Assembly (NCBI GenBank): GCA_017848155.1
Contig: JAGAKC010000090.1
Coordinates: 1-5,624, forward strand
Direction of reading: 5' to 3'
Origin: Oscillospiraceae bacterium
GTDB taxonomy: Bacteria > Bacillota > Clostridia > Oscillospirales > Ruminococcaceae
Length of the DNA stretch: 5,624 nucleotides
Part shown: positions 5,310 through 5,624 of the stretch, piece by piece
Position numbering within the stretch: position 1 is the first letter of the stretch
Layout: each line of letters starts with the position of its first letter
Notes under the pieces: model-generated
Told to the model about the DNA's origin: nothing
Databases searched by the model: none
Seen by the model: the letters and a program-made list of their open reading frames with translations, nothing else
Translations under genes and position numbers: made by a program

Positions 5310-5624
5310 TCAAGCGTTGAGAGTTACAACAACTGCGCCTGTGTCAACTGCGTCGCCCTTGGCAACATTTACGGAAGCAACAACGCCATCTCTGTCAGCA
5401 ACTATCTCGTTCTCCATCTTCATTGCTTCGATAACTGCAACTGCGGCACCGTTGGATACCTTATCGCCTGCCTTTACCTTTACCTCAACAATAGTGCCGG
5501 GCATGGGAGCGGTGATGGAAACGTTGCCCTGTGCGCCTGTTGCTGCGGGAGCCGCTGCCTTCTTGGGAGCTGCCTTGGGAGCAGGAGCTGCTGCAACGGG
5601 AGCTGCTGCGCCGTCTGCCTCGTC
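5310..5624 (-). CDS. Biotin carrier protein (biotin/lipoyl-attachment domain), partial, N-terminus off the right edge
   Basis: This is the swinging-arm protein that carries carboxybiotin to the carboxyltransferase encoded next. The 104 visible residues are an Ala/Pro/Lys-rich flexible linker (first about 33 residues, several AAAP and KAAP units) followed by a complete biotinyl domain of about 70 residues. That domain starts near NVSITAPMPGTIVEV, has the biotinylation motif EAMKMENEI with the target lysine encoded at 5418-5420, and ends VVVTLNA at TGA (5312-5310). The AMKM sequence, with Met on both sides of Lys, marks biotin rather than lipoyl attachment. Free-standing carriers of 115-150 residues (MmdC/GcdC-like or the 1.3S transcarboxylase subunit) are typical, so only a short N-terminal piece is probably missing. 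A C-terminal biotin domain of a longer protein cannot be excluded. An internal ATG at 5504 lies inside the domain and is not the start. Modification would need a biotin ligase (BirA) encoded elsewhere. Confidence 0.93.
   Translation of the reverse strand, partial: DEADGAAAPVAAAPAPKAAPKKAAAPAATGAQGNVSITAPMPGTIVEVKVKAGDKVSNGAAVAVIEAMKMENEIVADRDGVVASVNVAKGDAVDTGAVVVTLNA

Noticed and set aside
1..5624. tRNA, rRNA, CRISPR array or known riboswitch
   Set aside because: No cloverleaf, no regularly spaced repeats of CRISPR length and no recognisable aptamer core were seen on either strand.

Overview
The window carries two gene blocks, both transcribed leftward on the minus strand and separated by about 700 bases of AT-rich non-coding DNA. 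Protein style suggests a gut- or rumen-type low-to-moderate-GC Firmicute of class Clostridia, plausibly Ruminococcus/Oscillospiraceae. The evidence is a Ser/Ala/Asp-rich lipoprotein linker on the solute receptor, a stand-alone Ala/Pro-linked biotin carrier next to a short OadA-type carboxyltransferase, and strong AGGAGG-type ribosome binding sites. This placement is inference from style, not from a marker gene.

Right block (5624 down to about 3807): the C-terminal 104 residues of a biotin carrier protein, with the biotinylation motif AMKM, are followed 17 bases later by a complete 465-residue carboxyltransferase of the oxaloacetate decarboxylase alpha / pyruvate carboxylase subunit B / transcarboxylase 5S family. 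Together they would move a carboxyl group between biotin and a 2-oxoacid. The block ends in an AT-rich palindrome that straddles the stop codon, then a clear intrinsic terminator.

Middle (3182-3806): no convincing gene. The half nearest the sugar-transport genes holds candidate promoters, a LacI/CcpA-type operator palindrome and a structured 5' leader. The distal half holds short repeats and palindromes of unknown meaning.

Left block (3181 down to 1): a carbohydrate ABC importer in the usual order, receptor lipoprotein, then MalF-type permease, then MalG-type permease (cut by the left edge). A 17-bp hairpin with a UACG loop and a T run on its downstream side separates the receptor gene from the permease genes, which fits higher expression of the receptor. 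No ATPase gene is visible.

The main oddity is in the receptor gene. An in-frame TAG at codon 299 of an otherwise intact 480-codon frame splits it into a 298-residue N-terminal part and an in-frame 181-residue remainder. It may be a recent nonsense mutation, a sequence error or, less likely, a read-through/recoded codon. I did not find a new multi-gene system here; the rest is ordinary sugar uptake and carboxyl-transfer metabolism.
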